Shown piece after piece: positions 12,831 through 24,049 of a stretch of DNA of 64,000 nucleotides (position 1 is its first letter; the number at the start of each line of letters is the position of its first letter). The position numbers and the translations under genes were made by a program. The notes beneath the pieces are model-generated. The model saw nothing but the letters and a program-made list of their open reading frames with translations, did not search any database and was not told the DNA's origin. The DNA comes from Gorsachius magnificus (taxonomy: Eukaryota > Chordata > Aves > Pelecaniformes > Ardeidae), in NCBI GenBank assembly GCA_034008185.1, contig CM067082.1, positions 56,565,586-56,629,585 of the forward strand. The letters are read 5' to 3'.

Positions 12831-13662
12831 AAGCTCTAAATATACTCATTGTTACACTTTTGGGGTATTCTGGTGGTCTCTCCTGCTTAACTACATGGAC
12901 GCAGTGATTTCAGCTTACTAACTCCTCTTGGCAGGTCACCATCAACTCTGTTTGTCACACCATGTGTCTGTCTTGCTTCCCTCTGAGTTAACTGCTGCTT
13001 CATCTTTGGTATCACCAGTCACCTAACACTTGAATGTTAGTGGCATGTCTTCATCCGTCATCTGTCCCTGTTTGGAAACCTATGACCACAAGGCTGGCAG
13101 TTGAGCCACCAATTGTTAGCCAGGGTCTGCTGGAGCTGACAGAGGTAACAAAAAATTCTCATGTGGAGATGCTACTGTCCACCTGATATAAATTCCTGCT
13201 GTGAAATGTGCTAAGCTTGTCAAACAATTTCTTCATGTTGAATAAATACTTTATGGAAGAGGGTTTTTGTTGGAAAAGAGATGCTTAAACCATTATTTTC
13301 CACATATTGAGAATATGCTAGTAGGATATAGGAAACTTTTAAAACTAAAAATTGAGAGGTTGCTAAAATGTGATTATTCCTGTGTGAAGCCCTGCTAAAA
13401 TGGTGGAGAAAACAATATAAAGAAATAATATTTTAAAATATGATAAAATCCATGAACACAACAACATCCGGCCTGTAAGTGTCACTTGCTCCCCAATAGT
13501 GGCTGTTAAAATGCTGTTCTTACACTTAATCCTTAAAAATATCTTGGCATACCTCTGGTTTTTTGGAAGAGCAATTACATAAATACTCCTTTTGCTAATT
13601 TATCCTGAATAATGTTGTGTATGTTGTTGGGCCTATTTATAAAATCTTATTATTGTAAAAAT

Positions 13663-14060
13663 CATAGAATCATTTAGATTGGAAAAGATCATAGAGTCCA
13701 ACCGTAAACCCAGGACTACCGAGTCCAACCATAAACCCAGGACTACCAAGTCCACCACTAAACCATGTCCCCAAGCACCACATTTTTTAAATACCTCCAG
13801 GGATGGGGACTCAACTGCTTCCCTGGGCAGCCTGTTCCAGTGCTTGACAACCCTCTCGCTAAAGAAATTTTTCCTAATGTCCAATGTAAACCTCCCCTGG
13901 CGCAATTTGAGGCCATTTCCCTTCGTCCTGTCGCCTGTTACTTGGCAGAAGAGACCAACACCCATCTGGCTACAACCTCCTTTTAAGTAGTTGTAGAGGG
14001 CGATAAGGTCTCCCCTCAGCCTCCTTTTCTCCAGGCTAAACAACCCCAGTTCCCTCAGCT
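13663..14060 (-). mobile_element. CR1 LINE, short 5'-truncated copy
   Basis: The left edge shows the CR1 3' terminus (CATAGAATCATTTAG), so this copy is also in minus orientation. The minus-strand translation gives the same C-terminal CR1 ORF2 block as the larger copy: [33 protein letters not shown] and [14 protein letters not shown]. Similarity to the 7123-8006 copy stops abruptly after the CCTCAGCT sequence at 14060, which marks the 5' truncation. About 400 bp remain, only the last part of ORF2 and the 3' UTR. The 3' UTR part is altered by an internal tandem duplication at 13694-13747. Confidence 0.94.
13694..13747. repeat. 27-bp tandem duplication inside CR1 3' UTR
   Basis: Two adjacent 27-bp units (13694-13720 and 13721-13747) begin GAGTCCAACC and end GACTACC. 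They differ at one base (CCGTAAA versus CCATAAA). A third, partial and diverged unit, AAGTCCACCACTAAACC, follows directly. Confidence 0.93.
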
Positions 14061-17000
14061 CTTTATTGTACCTTTGTTAGATTAAAAGAGGAAAGCAATT
14101 TATTAAGTCAAACACTTGGAATTTTAGAAATACAGACTTAAGCTGCATGGCTGATCCCAAGTCAGTCTGCTTTCATGCATACACAGAGACAGAATTAAGG
14201 TTGCCTCCTACTTCATGATAGTCTTAAGTACAATGATTACAGTAACTTCACTAAAAACCCCCTGTTTTATTTGGTGAACAGATAATTTTTAAAGTTTATG
14301 CTTATCTGTTTTCTTCAGGTGTCTAAGGTTATGTTTTGAAGCATCAAAGTTTGACTTTTTTTTAAGTCATTTGATGATTCTACTTCAAAAATCAACCAAA
14401 ACCTGTTGTTTGGGTTTTTGTTTTTTTTAAACTGTTCAACTTTGGTATTTTTATGGTCACTTGATCAGTCTTTCCACTGACCACTCTGTCAGCTGAGTGT
14501 TCTCCTCAGAGCTCTACTGCTTCAATTTATAAAAAACCAGTAGTACTGCATTGAATATATCAAGCAATTGGGTGTGCAAGATGTCCTTTTGAAAGCAGCT
14601 TTCACACCTGCTGCTGTTAGTAGAGCGTTAGTAGGGTAGTGTACAAATCAGACTTGTCTGCCATATTCCTTTCACACTGGAATACTGTGTGCTAAGGATC
14701 GCAGAGGCATCTGCTCTCGCCTCTAGCTTACCTGTTCTATCTGGCCCCTGCTACCTCACACACAGCACCTCTTCCCTCATTTCCCTGACTTTCAGTCGGG
14801 GAAAAAAAACTCCTGCTCCTTAGATTATGAAATGAATAGAGCAGCACCGAGGGCGCAGACTGCTGCCCGTCTTCTCTGTGCTACCTGGAACACTAGCAGT
14901 GCCCCTTGGGCTGCCAGAAGTAGTAGACAACAGTAAATCTGCTGCTGCGTTGCAGTTCTTGGCTGAAGCAAGCTCGTATGTTCTGTGAGAAGCCACGCAC
15001 GCGTGCAGCTCGGGCCGAGGGGTGAAGTAACTGCAACTACTGGGTAGCGTAAGGGTCCAAGTGAATCCGAGCGCCTGTGAATCAGTGCTTTTTCAAAGCT
15101 TGAAAACGAAACCAAATAACAGGAACCCCACTTCCATGCTTTGAAGCGTGGGTGTGCTGGGAGTTGCTCAGCAGGACAGCGGGACGTCTGAGTGTGCCCT
15201 CTTGCCCGAGTGGTGCAGGCACCCGGCTGGCACAGGCAGTGGTCACTTCTGGCTTCCTCTCCGAAAGGAGCTGGTCACTGGCAGCTGTAGGGCCCTGCCA
15301 CTGCCCAGTTCCCCGCTGGCCAGCCAAAGGGGCTCTCTGGTATCTCTACAGGCTTAATGCCCAAGGAAGCCAGTGCCCTGGCAAGAAAACAGTCCAATTG
15401 GCTTCTGAAGGTTGTTTAAATGGGTGCTTTCTTACAAAAAGTTCACATTCTGCCAGCTCAGCATTTTCTAACGGACAGTTGTTGTCTTGGAAAATATCTG
15501 GGGTGAGGAGTAGTGTGAGGAAAAGATGACCTGTCCTGGAATATAACTGAATGTAGTTCCTTCTATTCAGTACCTCTGAAATTAATTATTTCATATAACA
15601 AAAGATTTTAAATATATTTTTGTTTTTTATGGGAGGAATAAGCTCAGCTTGACAAGTAGAATTAATCTCTTAAAACTACTTAAAAACATTTTAAAAAATA
15701 TCACCTGTAGGTTCCATAAAAGCACAGAGCATGTGAAAATGTTAAATTAGTGTTAAATTTTTACTTATGTTTAAAAATATTTTCCTTCTTATTGCCACTT
15801 CACACCACCACTCATAAAAAATTAATTTAACTTCAGAGCCAAAGGCAGTTTTAAGTCTGTCTATGTGTTTGTTTCAAGCAACTGTTTTAGATAGACAGAG
15901 AACATTTATGTAAAACAGAAATTATCCAAACCTATTTAATTAAGATCAACTGTATTTGTATTGTATTCTATGCAGTCTGAAATAGTGAGAATATGACAAG
16001 TCAACACTTGAAAATGGGCTTTGTGTGGGGTTTTTTATTTGCTTTTGCTTGGTGTAATGTTTGTTGGTATTTTTGGAGTGATGTCTAGGTCACAATTTAG
16101 AAATACCAGTGTTTTACCATTAGAACAATTTCTTGAAAAAAATCAATAAAAGCAAACTGCTTTTAGCATTCAAAAAGGAATAATCTGTTTGTATTTTTTT
16201 CAGTGATGCCAAATCATTGATCAAGTTGTAGTAATTTATTATTATTTGGACTTCTGGAGTTTGACTTAAATTGAACTGACTTATTCTGTTACGTTTATTC
16301 TAACGAGAGCAAATGAAGAACTAGCAGCACTCAGTATCACTTACAAAATTCATGAAGTTGCGTACTGTTAGCCCAGTAAAATAACGCTCGTCTCGTCTTC
16401 CAGCTTTCCACTTCAGTAATTATCCTTGCTAAAATACTCCAGCTGCAGGAGTGTAATGTATTGATGAAAACAGGATAACAAACTCCAGCACTGCACATGA
16501 AAGGAAGGCATTTTACGTTGGATATGCTTTTAATATTAGCTCTGCATTAGGGGTTGTCATTTTTTCCTCAATATTGGAAGAATTTACTGCACATCTTAAT
16601 AAAAAATAAGCTAGCACTTGGTAGAAGATGAGATTTTCCATGTGAAAGATCAGCTTGATACTCTTCAAACTGCAGCTTGTTTAGGTAGCTTGGGGTTGCA
16701 TTCTAAACACTTATTGCAGAAGTAGTTTTCCAATTTTCACCTTACTGTTTGAAGGCTAGTACAATGTTAATGCAGTGTTAGAGATCGCAAATTCAGCTTA
16801 CTTTCTTCTGCTTTTCAAAGGAAACAAGGATTAGAGTATCATGCTTACAGTTAGAAACCTGTCGATTGGTTTCACTTAAACTCACTGCAGCAGGAGAGGC
16901 GTTGGTTTTGTGAAGCGTGGGGAAGTCGATGACTTAAAGCAAAGCGAAGAAAGTCAGCCGTAATCCACTGTAATTAGCGTGGCTGGCAGGTGCCAGTCAG

Positions 17001-17589
17001 TGGCCATCTGGTCATTTAACATATGTAGTGGGGAGCCAGGCTGTCCATGGGTGTTTTCAACTGGCCACAGCACGTGGTGTCCCTTGAAGAGCCAGCAAGC
17101 CAGACTACAAGCTGTGTGGTATTTGGGTGACTGAGCTACAGAAAGGGGAGGGCATGGACCTGATGATACAGCAGCAGAGAGGAGCAGCAGCCTGGGAATA
17201 TTAGAAACTTTTAAAGAGCCTGAGGGTGTTGTGGGGCAAGGGGAGGCCAGGTAGACTTGGAGATACAGCACTCAGCAGGCTGGGGGAAATGGGGAGTTGG
17301 AGATAGCTGGGGTGGCAAAGTGTTGCGTAGTTGCCTCCATCACCTACCCCTAGGCTTATCCAGTGTGTTGATGACTGTCTTCAGGGAAGGTAGTTGAACA
17401 TTAGTGTGTTTATTTCCCCTCTGTTTTTCTAGTGTATGAACTGAGTCATCTGGTACCCCCGTAGCCCCTCTGAGATGGAGTTTGCTAAAGGTCTTTGGTA
17501 CTGACCTGAAGGCACAGTCAGGTGACTCTGAAATAGCCCCTTTATTTCTGTGTTCTGGTAGGGGCACAGGGACCGGGGGGAAGACCAGC

Positions 17590-17593
<4 letters not shown>

Positions 17594-17622
<29 letters not shown>
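17594..17622. repeat. Poly-A tract, 29 A
   Basis: Twenty-nine consecutive A residues in RAB12 intron 2. The 600 bases before it do not resemble a processed gene copy or a SINE that I know. It may be the tail of an unrecognised retrocopy on the + strand or plain slippage. Confidence 0.9.
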
Positions 17623-17626
<4 letters not shown>

Positions 17627-19386
17627 ACTTTTCCCATTATTCTGGCCAAATCTAGAATTGATGCATTCTTCCACATCAGGTATGCCCTTCCACCTGCCAT
17701 CTAGTTATGTCTGCTCAGAATGATGGAACTGAAGGGATCCCATCCTTAATAGGCTTGATCAGTAGGCTAGATGAGCAACAGATGGCAGGGGCTGCTCTAC
17801 AAGGTCATAATTCTGAGAAGTCTGTTCATAAGCACTAAAGCAATGTTATCCATATGTGGAAAATCAACGGTTCATACCAGATTTTTTAAATTTTTCATGA
17901 AGTGAACGTCCAAAGGACCTTTCAAAAAATAAATCTGACCATAGCAAAGAAGTAATGGAAGAGAGAGTTACTTGCTCTGAGTGATACTTACGTATGTAAT
18001 TTCAGCTGCCAGAACTTGTATTGCTTTAATAAAAATGCCTCATTAGTGATAAGAAAGCAACCAATTGACCATCTAAAACTGGTCTGAAATACTACTAGAT
18101 CTTATTGAAACAGGCTACCTGTTTTCACCTTCTGCAGGGTCCCACAGGTTTGTATGAATGTGATTCTGAAGTTCTGAGTAGAGAATGGGATTTGAATAAA
18201 GATAAAATAAAAATGGATGCGATAGGAACTTGTTCTTTTCTGCCCCTTATTGCAATGCCTTTGGCTTGCAGTGAAGTATCAGTCAATATTTTCCCACGGC
18301 TACGAAGCAGAGGTTTCGAATCTTTTTCTAGTGCACACTGCTTTACTTCATGAAATCACTAGCAAAGATTTATTGCTACCAAGTACACTTGTGGCAATTT
18401 CAGGAGAAAGTGAAGTACTTCACTTTTAAACCTGCTCAGTTGAAATTCTTAAAGATTTTGTGAAGGGCAAGATCTGTTTGTGGTAGTTTATTCTACTGTT
18501 GTTTTTTAAAAAATTAATTCATCAGGACAATCAATGTGGCATTTTGTGAACATGACTTTTTTTTTTGGTGACAAGTGTTTCGGGTCTCCATCGTTAATCT
18601 CATTCCCAAATTCATCATCCTCCTCCTCTTGTCTAAAATGTGACTGTTGAAGAGAGTTCCTTTTGAACTTCTGATTCCCAACACACATGCACACATATTC
18701 CTTCATCCACTTTTGATTTTGGTCCATCTTTTGACTTGCTCTAACAGTAAAATTTCAAAATTATCCATTTGCTCTGGGGGCTGAACTCAAGCAGCAAATG
18801 CTTGATCGCTTTGGAGCACCGTATAACTTTCCACTTGTGATACCAGTCACATTTTAAGACTTAGGATGTGCACCAGCTATTTTTTTAGTATTAACTGCCA
18901 AAAATCTTCCATAAGAAGGCTTGAAGATATGTTTAAAAGCAGTTCACAGGTTTTCATGGTGCTGTAAAAAATAACCCTTCCGTCCCATCTACTTTGGAAT
19001 GTAAGCCACAGCTAGTATGGGTGACAAGGTGTCATTGCTGAAAGATAGTCTCCAGTGTAAATGCACCCTGTCTGAAATACATACAATGCTGAAAGTGAGA
19101 ATGGAAATGTTATTTGGACACCTCAGATTAGGAGATGCAAGCATGAGAGCCAGGTATCTACTTTCAAAAGCCGTACCACATAGTGATTGCTCACTCTTCT
19201 CATTCACTTCTGCCAGTAGCTTCTGCATTAGTTTTAGAACCGTGGCTGAATTGTTGTGGTTGATCCAGAAAGGCTCCCAAAGCTCGAATCATAATGATCA
19301 GTGCATTGCTCATTTTATAGCTGGGTATCCAGCTGTGTTTGATAAGCACGTATCCATTTCTTTTGTTCATTTTTTTAGGGCGCTTT

Positions 19387-19435
19387 AAAAAAAAAACAAA
19401 ACAAACCAACAACCAAACCCCAACAACACAAAACC
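19387..19435. repeat. A/C-rich low-complexity tract
   Basis: About 49 bases contain only A and C (AAACAAAACAAACC-like units). It is simple sequence 300 bases before RAB12 exon 3 with no sign of coding. Confidence 0.8.
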
Positions 19436-19740
19436 AGCTTCATCTGCTGGGACGTTTTCATTGGACAGCTTCATTCTCAGACCCGTGTAGACATGTGTTT
19501 GGTGGCCTTCCTTGGTGAAGCTAGGACAGGATATGTAGTCCTGATATGAAAACTTTTTATGATTGAAAGTACTGCTCTATTTTTTTTTTTTTTTGCCTGA
19601 AATTCACACATGTAAAAGGAAATGTTCGATATAGAGTGTCTAATGAGTGTGGGGGTGGTTTTATTAAAATGTAAACAAAGTTATTCTGTGCTGTACAAAT
19701 TGGTGAAATATTTGTGCCAATGTTTGCTGCTGCTTCTTAG

Positions 19741-19879
19741 GGACACAGCAGGTCAGGAGAGATTCAACAGCATTACCTCAGCTTATTACAGAAGTGCCAA
19801 GGGAATTATTTTGGTGTATGATATCACCAAGAAGGAAACTTTTGACGATTTACCAAAATGGATGAAAATGATTGATAAG
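19741..19879 (+). CDS. RAB12: RAB12 coding exon 3 (G3 / switch II)
   Basis: The exon has 139 bases: one base completing the Trp codon, then 46 codons starting [20 protein letters not shown] and ending KWMKMIDK before the donor GTAGGC at 19880. DTAGQE is the Rab G3 motif that contacts the gamma-phosphate and carries the catalytic Gln. The residues after it form switch II. The Ser codon at 19769-19771 (FNS) aligns with human Rab12 Ser106, the site that LRRK2 phosphorylates according to the literature. The acceptor follows a strong pyrimidine tract. A chance Met upstream makes a longer open frame through the intron (19622-19951), but the splice sites and family alignment define the exon. Confidence 0.97.
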
Positions 19880-20414
19880 GTAGGCCTTAAGTGTTTTCTT
19901 TTTACGTGTTTTTTTAAGAAGCATTTTTTTTTCCTCAAAGGTACTCTGTAAGACTTATAATAGCATTGATATAGGATTATTAAACTAATGCTAACTAATT
20001 TTCACTGGATTCTTTTACCCAGGATTTAACATTAATGTGTTTTTGTTGCACAGTGGTTGTCCATTCAGGCATCCTTGAACTAGAATTGTCCCAGTTAGAA
20101 GTGTCAGTGGAAATCTGTAACATTACCTGTGCGCAGAGGGGAGAAAAAAGTTTTATTTCCTGTCTGTGAAATAAGGTCATCATGTTCATTCTGAGATATA
20201 CTAAAACAGCTGGTTCTCAAGTAATGTTTTTAAAGTGGAATTTAAAAATTGAAGTTGAACATTTTTGAAATAATGTTTGGGAAGAACACTTACTTATAAA
20301 CTATGTAGGTGTGGTTCCTTGCTTAGTAGAGGAATTGTCCTTTTTTAATATTGTGTTTGGGTTACAAAATCTTACATTCCTCGGTTTAGTTAATTAAAAA
20401 TGTTTTAATTGCAG
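19880..20414 (+). other. RAB12: RAB12 intron 3
   Basis: This 535-bp intron runs from donor GTAGGC to acceptor AATTGCAG. I see nothing else in it. Confidence 0.9.
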
Positions 20415-20504
20415 TATGCTTCAGAAGATGCAGAGCTTCTATTAGTTGGAAATAAACTGGACTGTGAAGTTGATCGAGAGATTACTCGACAGCAGGGAGA
20501 AAAG
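20415..20504 (+). CDS. RAB12: RAB12 coding exon 4 (G4, NKLD)
   Basis: The exon is exactly 30 codons in phase 0, starting [16 protein letters not shown] and ending TRQQGEK before the donor GTAAGC at 20505. NKLD is the G4 motif that gives guanine specificity through the Asp. The exon is short and without an internal Met, so it is recognisable only from the family match and the intact splice sites (TTAATTGCAG before, AAAAG|GTAAGC after). From memory, one residue differs from the human protein (EVDRE here, ETDRE in human), an ordinary level of divergence. Confidence 0.96.
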
Positions 20505-21504
20505 GTAAGCAACAGGTCTAACCAAATTCTTAGTTACTGTTAGAAGCACAACTGCTGTGGCGTTGCTGCTGACCGTCTGTGGCTACTCTTGTTCAGACTG
20601 TTACACCTTGTTCAGACTGTTACACCTAAGGAGCACATTGAGAGCAGTGGGGTTCTGTCAAAATCTAAATGGTATTTACTTCTATAGAATGTGCAGTTAT
20701 ATGCATTCCTGCTGGAGCAGTATGTCTTTGAGCTAAAGAAAGAGTAAACCACAAGTTGGCTTACACTAGACAGTAGTGCAGGGGATACTCCTTTTTGGGC
20801 TCTGAAAGAGGATATAGCGAAGGCTTGAATCACAAATGGACGTATCTCTACTCAGGACATCTTTGTGAGCCTTCTTCCAGAAGTTTGCTTTTCAGTAATA
20901 TTTTAGGACAGGCAGCAGCCCTGCTTGATTACTTACCTCACCTTTGTTTTCATGTTTCTTGTGTTCTCTTCCAACTCCAGAAGTGGTAAGGAACCTGACA
21001 AGAGAGTATGTTTTAGCATAGCACACATAGGACCATCTTGGTCAGGACACTATCGGTATGGACATATAACAAATATTTTCCTTCAGCTGCCCATCATGCA
21101 TTTGGAAAGAAAGCATTTTCTGTTAGAGAGTTGAGGCTTGTTCTAACATCTGTACTTCCCTTTTCTGCATTTTAATACTAAGGTTGAAATTAACTCTTCT
21201 GAAAAGTTCATACTTTTTGGCAATCTGCAGCGATCCACATCAACTGAAGACATGAATTTCTCAGATTTAAGTCTGGAAAATACAGCACACTTTTCCAGTA
21301 AACCATTTTTCAGTGAAATTTAGCTGTTCACGCCAATATTTGCTGTACCTTGGAGATTCAGGATTATTAATTGAACTAGACTTGAGTCACAGATTTGGGG
21401 AAAGTTGTGGGGGTTTTTTAAAGGTTTTATGAGGAGCATATATTTGCTGTTTGTTGCTACTTGTGCATATCTTCATGTAGTAATTTTATTTTTTCTTCCA
21501 TCAG
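20505..21504 (+). other. RAB12: RAB12 intron 4
   Basis: This 1000-bp intron contains a perfect 19-bp tandem duplication at 20588-20625. I see nothing else in it. Confidence 0.9.
20588..20625. repeat. Perfect 19-bp tandem duplication
   Basis: CTTGTTCAGACTGTTACAC occurs twice in direct succession. The first 18 bases also occur once, exactly, at 11705-11722 in the preceding intron 1, so the motif may belong to a dispersed element that I do not recognise. Confidence 0.92.
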
Positions 21505-21609
21505 TTTGCACAGCAAATAACTGGGATGCGGTTCTGTGAAGCAAGTGCCAAGGATAATTTTAATGTGGATGAAATATTTCTAAAACTTGTTGATGACATT
21601 CTGAAAAAG
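21505..21609 (+). CDS. RAB12: RAB12 coding exon 5 (G5, SAK)
   Basis: The exon is 35 codons in phase 0, from [19 protein letters not shown] to VDDILKK, between acceptor TTCCATCAG and donor GTAAAA at 21610. EASAK is the G5 motif that completes the nucleotide pocket. The remainder forms the last helix of the GTPase fold. The donor is weaker than the others (GTAAAA), but the flanking AAG and the family alignment make the junction clear. Confidence 0.96.
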
Positions 21610-22120
21610 GTAAAATACTCAGGTGGTAGTTCTTCTGACCACATAAATGGTCAGTGTTTAAATAATGACTGCAGGTACTTCTTGGGAGGATATAGAGGGT
21701 GAGTGCACATGGTCAGGTGAAATTTTTGGTTAATGGGTAGTGGGCATGGTGTAGTTCGCAGACTCTGCTGAACACCGCAGTTGTTAAATACTGCTGTTGT
21801 ATTTGGTAAACATCTGCTCCTCTTTGCTATACTTCCTCTTTCCTATAACTTCACTCTATATCAGCAGCTGACTGTACGTTTGCCTGCTTTCATTTGCAGG
21901 CAGTTCTGTTGTAATTTGTTTAGGTAGCATCTTTATTTTGACAATGTCTTGTAACTTTTTTCTGAAAGAAATTCTTAACAAAACTTAATCAAATGTAGTT
22001 TACTAAGAACCAAAAGATCCTTAAATTGTGGCTTTGGCTGAGAGTGAACTCTTGAAACGAGCTCTTTGTGCTGAGTTCTACACAGATGACTGTTTACAGA
22101 TGATTTTTCTTTTTTTTAAG
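21610..22120 (+). other. RAB12: RAB12 intron 5
   Basis: This 511-bp intron ends in a long T-rich tract and TTTAAG at 22120. No other feature is seen. Confidence 0.9.
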
Positions 22121-22234
22121 ATGCCACTGGATGTTATAAGAAATGAGTTGTCCAACAGTATCCTGTCCCTGCAACCAGAGCCAGAAATCCCACCAGAACT
22201 GCCTCCTCCAAGGCCACATGTCCGTTGCTGTTGA
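22121..22234 (+). CDS. RAB12: RAB12 terminal coding exon (hypervariable tail, CC prenylation site)
   Basis: The exon holds 37 codons plus TGA. It starts at MPLD, which is an internal Met here and not a start codon, and runs through [20 protein letters not shown] to the C-terminal HVRCC. The two last Cys are the Rab geranylgeranylation site that anchors the protein to membranes. The proline-rich hypervariable tail is characteristic of RAB12 and separates it from RAB8, RAB10 and RAB13. Summed over exons 2-6, the window encodes 168 residues. The human protein has 244, so about 76 N-terminal residues come from exon 1 outside the window. No frameshift or premature stop was found in any exon. Known roles (from the literature, not visible here) are degradation of transferrin receptor, autophagy control and an LRRK2 pathway link. 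Confidence 0.97.
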   Translation: MPLDVIRNELSNSILSLQPEPEIPPELPPPRPHVRCC

Positions 22235-23360
22235 CTTGTTATTCCATACAGAGTGAAAAATAGGAGTGGGAGGGTAAAGGAATTATCTGTACTACTCTGC
22301 ACTACAATCATTTGGCAGTTTCTTGTTGCACTTTGTTATTCAAGTCAGAGCTACACACTAACTTGTAAATATGCAAATATGCAATCCTGTGTAGGATTCA
22401 GCTATAACATTTAATTATTACCCCTCTCCCTCACAATGATGTTTCATTCATTGCCCCAGTGTTATAAATACTGTACAGTCAGTGGGGGTTTATCACACTT
22501 CCAGTCGAGGAGGAGGAGAAATTAAATCTATACCTATTCTTGACATAAATGTTGTAATAGTTCTTGTTATTATAAACAGGCAGGCAGAAGCTCTTCTGGT
22601 ATGAAGATAAGTTTATGGTGCTTTGCTAACTATTTTAAAGACAAATTTTTTAAAAACAGAGGACTTTATGTACAAAGCTTCCATAATCAGCATTATGTTT
22701 CCTTTTAATGTAGTGAAACCATTTTTGGCTGTAGCATCCTCTGCTGACTGGATTTATTGAAAAGCTAAGTTTAATTTTTGGCAGTCTTCTATTTATTTTG
22801 TTTAATGCTGCACCCTTTCTTTGTGTACCAAGACATCACATCTGGTGCAGATCTAAGATTGCACTCTGAAGTAGCATATATAATTTTCTGCGTAAGCATA
22901 AACTTGGTTGCAAGAATCATTAAGTTTCAATAAAAGAATGGAGATATATTTGAGCTCTAAAAGAAGGTATAAAAAGTAATGCTGCTGTCCTAGACAAATT
23001 CTTTAAAAAAAAATAAAATTAAGATGATACATTTTCCTATGTTAAGGAATATATATGTGTATTTGTCTGGACATCTGTAGGGTTGGGGGGAAGGGAACCT
23101 AAGGTAAAATTATTTTCTTTCCTAATGATGGAAATTATTCCCATCAAGCAAATACTGTGTTAGGTTTTTGTCTGATAATGAATTTGTGAATTATATCTTT
23201 GGTATATCTTTTATTAAAATGCACTGTTTAGTTTAGCTGTGGTAAATCAGTAGTTACATATTTGAATAACTTGGTGTGTCCTGAATGTTGTGGTATTGAA
23301 AAACATTGTGGTCTTTCTAAACTAATGAAGTGCAAATAAAATTTTGTATTTATGAATGAC
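22235..23360 (+). other. RAB12: RAB12 3' UTR
   Basis: The non-coding sequence after the TGA at 22232-22234 runs to about 20 bases past the AATAAA at 23335. It is AT-rich and carries earlier candidate signals (AATAAA at 22929 and A-rich AATAAAAT near 23010), so alternative 3' ends are possible. The 3' boundary is inferred from signal position and not from a transcript. Confidence 0.7.
23335..23340 (+). promoter_or_regulatory. RAB12: Polyadenylation signal AATAAA for RAB12
   Basis: The canonical hexamer lies 1.1 kb after the stop codon and is followed by T-rich sequence. It is preferred over the 22929 copy because it is the last canonical hexamer before the sequence loses its UTR-like character. 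A still longer UTR (AATAAA near 24241) cannot be excluded. Confidence 0.6.
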
Positions 23361-24011
23361 AATGGAACTGCACCTGTTATTAGAATGGCAAGTATCAAAT
23401 GATGGGTAAAAGGTAGAATCTGGAATATGGAACAACACTTGTTTTAATTTTGTTCTGACTTAATTTTCAGTTTGACAGTTCCTTTAGGTGTAGTCAGAAG
23501 AGTAGCAGATGTTAGTTGTTCACCTTGATCACTGCTCTGTTGGGAGAGCAGCTGATGACCCAGCCCAGCTGATTTCTTCAAATAGCATGTGACTGCTTGT
23601 CATGCTATCTTAGCAGGTGGTCGCCAAACTATTAATTACACTGGCAACACAAGTATGAACCAGTCTTTTTTCACACTACAGCTTCTCTACTTCTCATTCT
23701 CTGGTGCTGGAACCCATTTTGTCACTTTTGCCACTCTTGTAGCCAGAACACTGGCCCTGGCCAGTAAGGTATACCACTGACTTAAGCAGCTTCTTTCTGT
23801 TTTCAGGAAGGAAAAAAGACACGACAAACTGTTAACATTAAAAAAAAGAAAAAAAAAATTGAGCCCTTGTTTCACAGAGTAAGCTCTGACATTCTGAATA
23901 CAATACCATGCAGGTCTTTAGCACACCTGGATTTGAATGGACAATTAAGGAAGCATGGTTGATATTTGTGCTTATGTCTTCTGCCACCTTGTGCCTGAAC
24001 GATTTGCTTTT

Positions 24012-24049
24012 TTACATAGTAAACTTACAGTTACATAGTAAACTTACAG
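24012..24049. repeat. Perfect 19-bp tandem duplication
   Basis: TTACATAGTAAACTTACAG is present twice back to back, followed by TTTACTAT. Part of the unit can pair with this tail (AGTAAAC with GTTTACT), giving a small hairpin. Confidence 0.92.

Larger units (their letters stand above)
11901..19740 (+). other. RAB12: RAB12 intron 2
   Basis: This intron lies between the GTAAGT donor at 11901 and the pyrimidine-rich acceptor ending TTCTTAG at 19740. It holds a G17 homopolymer (12814-12830), a minus-strand CR1 (13663-14060), a moderately GC-richer patch at about 14820-15350 with no recognisable coding content, an A29 tract (17594-17622) and an A/C-rich tract (19387-19435). No further gene is supported. 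Confidence 0.85.

Noticed and set aside
14825..15529. GC-richer patch with several frames in RAB12 intron 2
   Set aside because: Checked for an extra exon or nested gene. Frames exist on both strands without domains or consistent splice signals.
19622..19951. 109-codon frame as a complete small protein
   Set aside because: Only the central part is RAB12 exon 3. The flanks are intron read in frame by chance, beyond clear splice sites.
22028..22234. Met at 22028 as a start for a short RAB12 tail protein
   Set aside because: The segment before 22121 is intron ending in a T-rich acceptor. The coding part is the last RAB12 exon.
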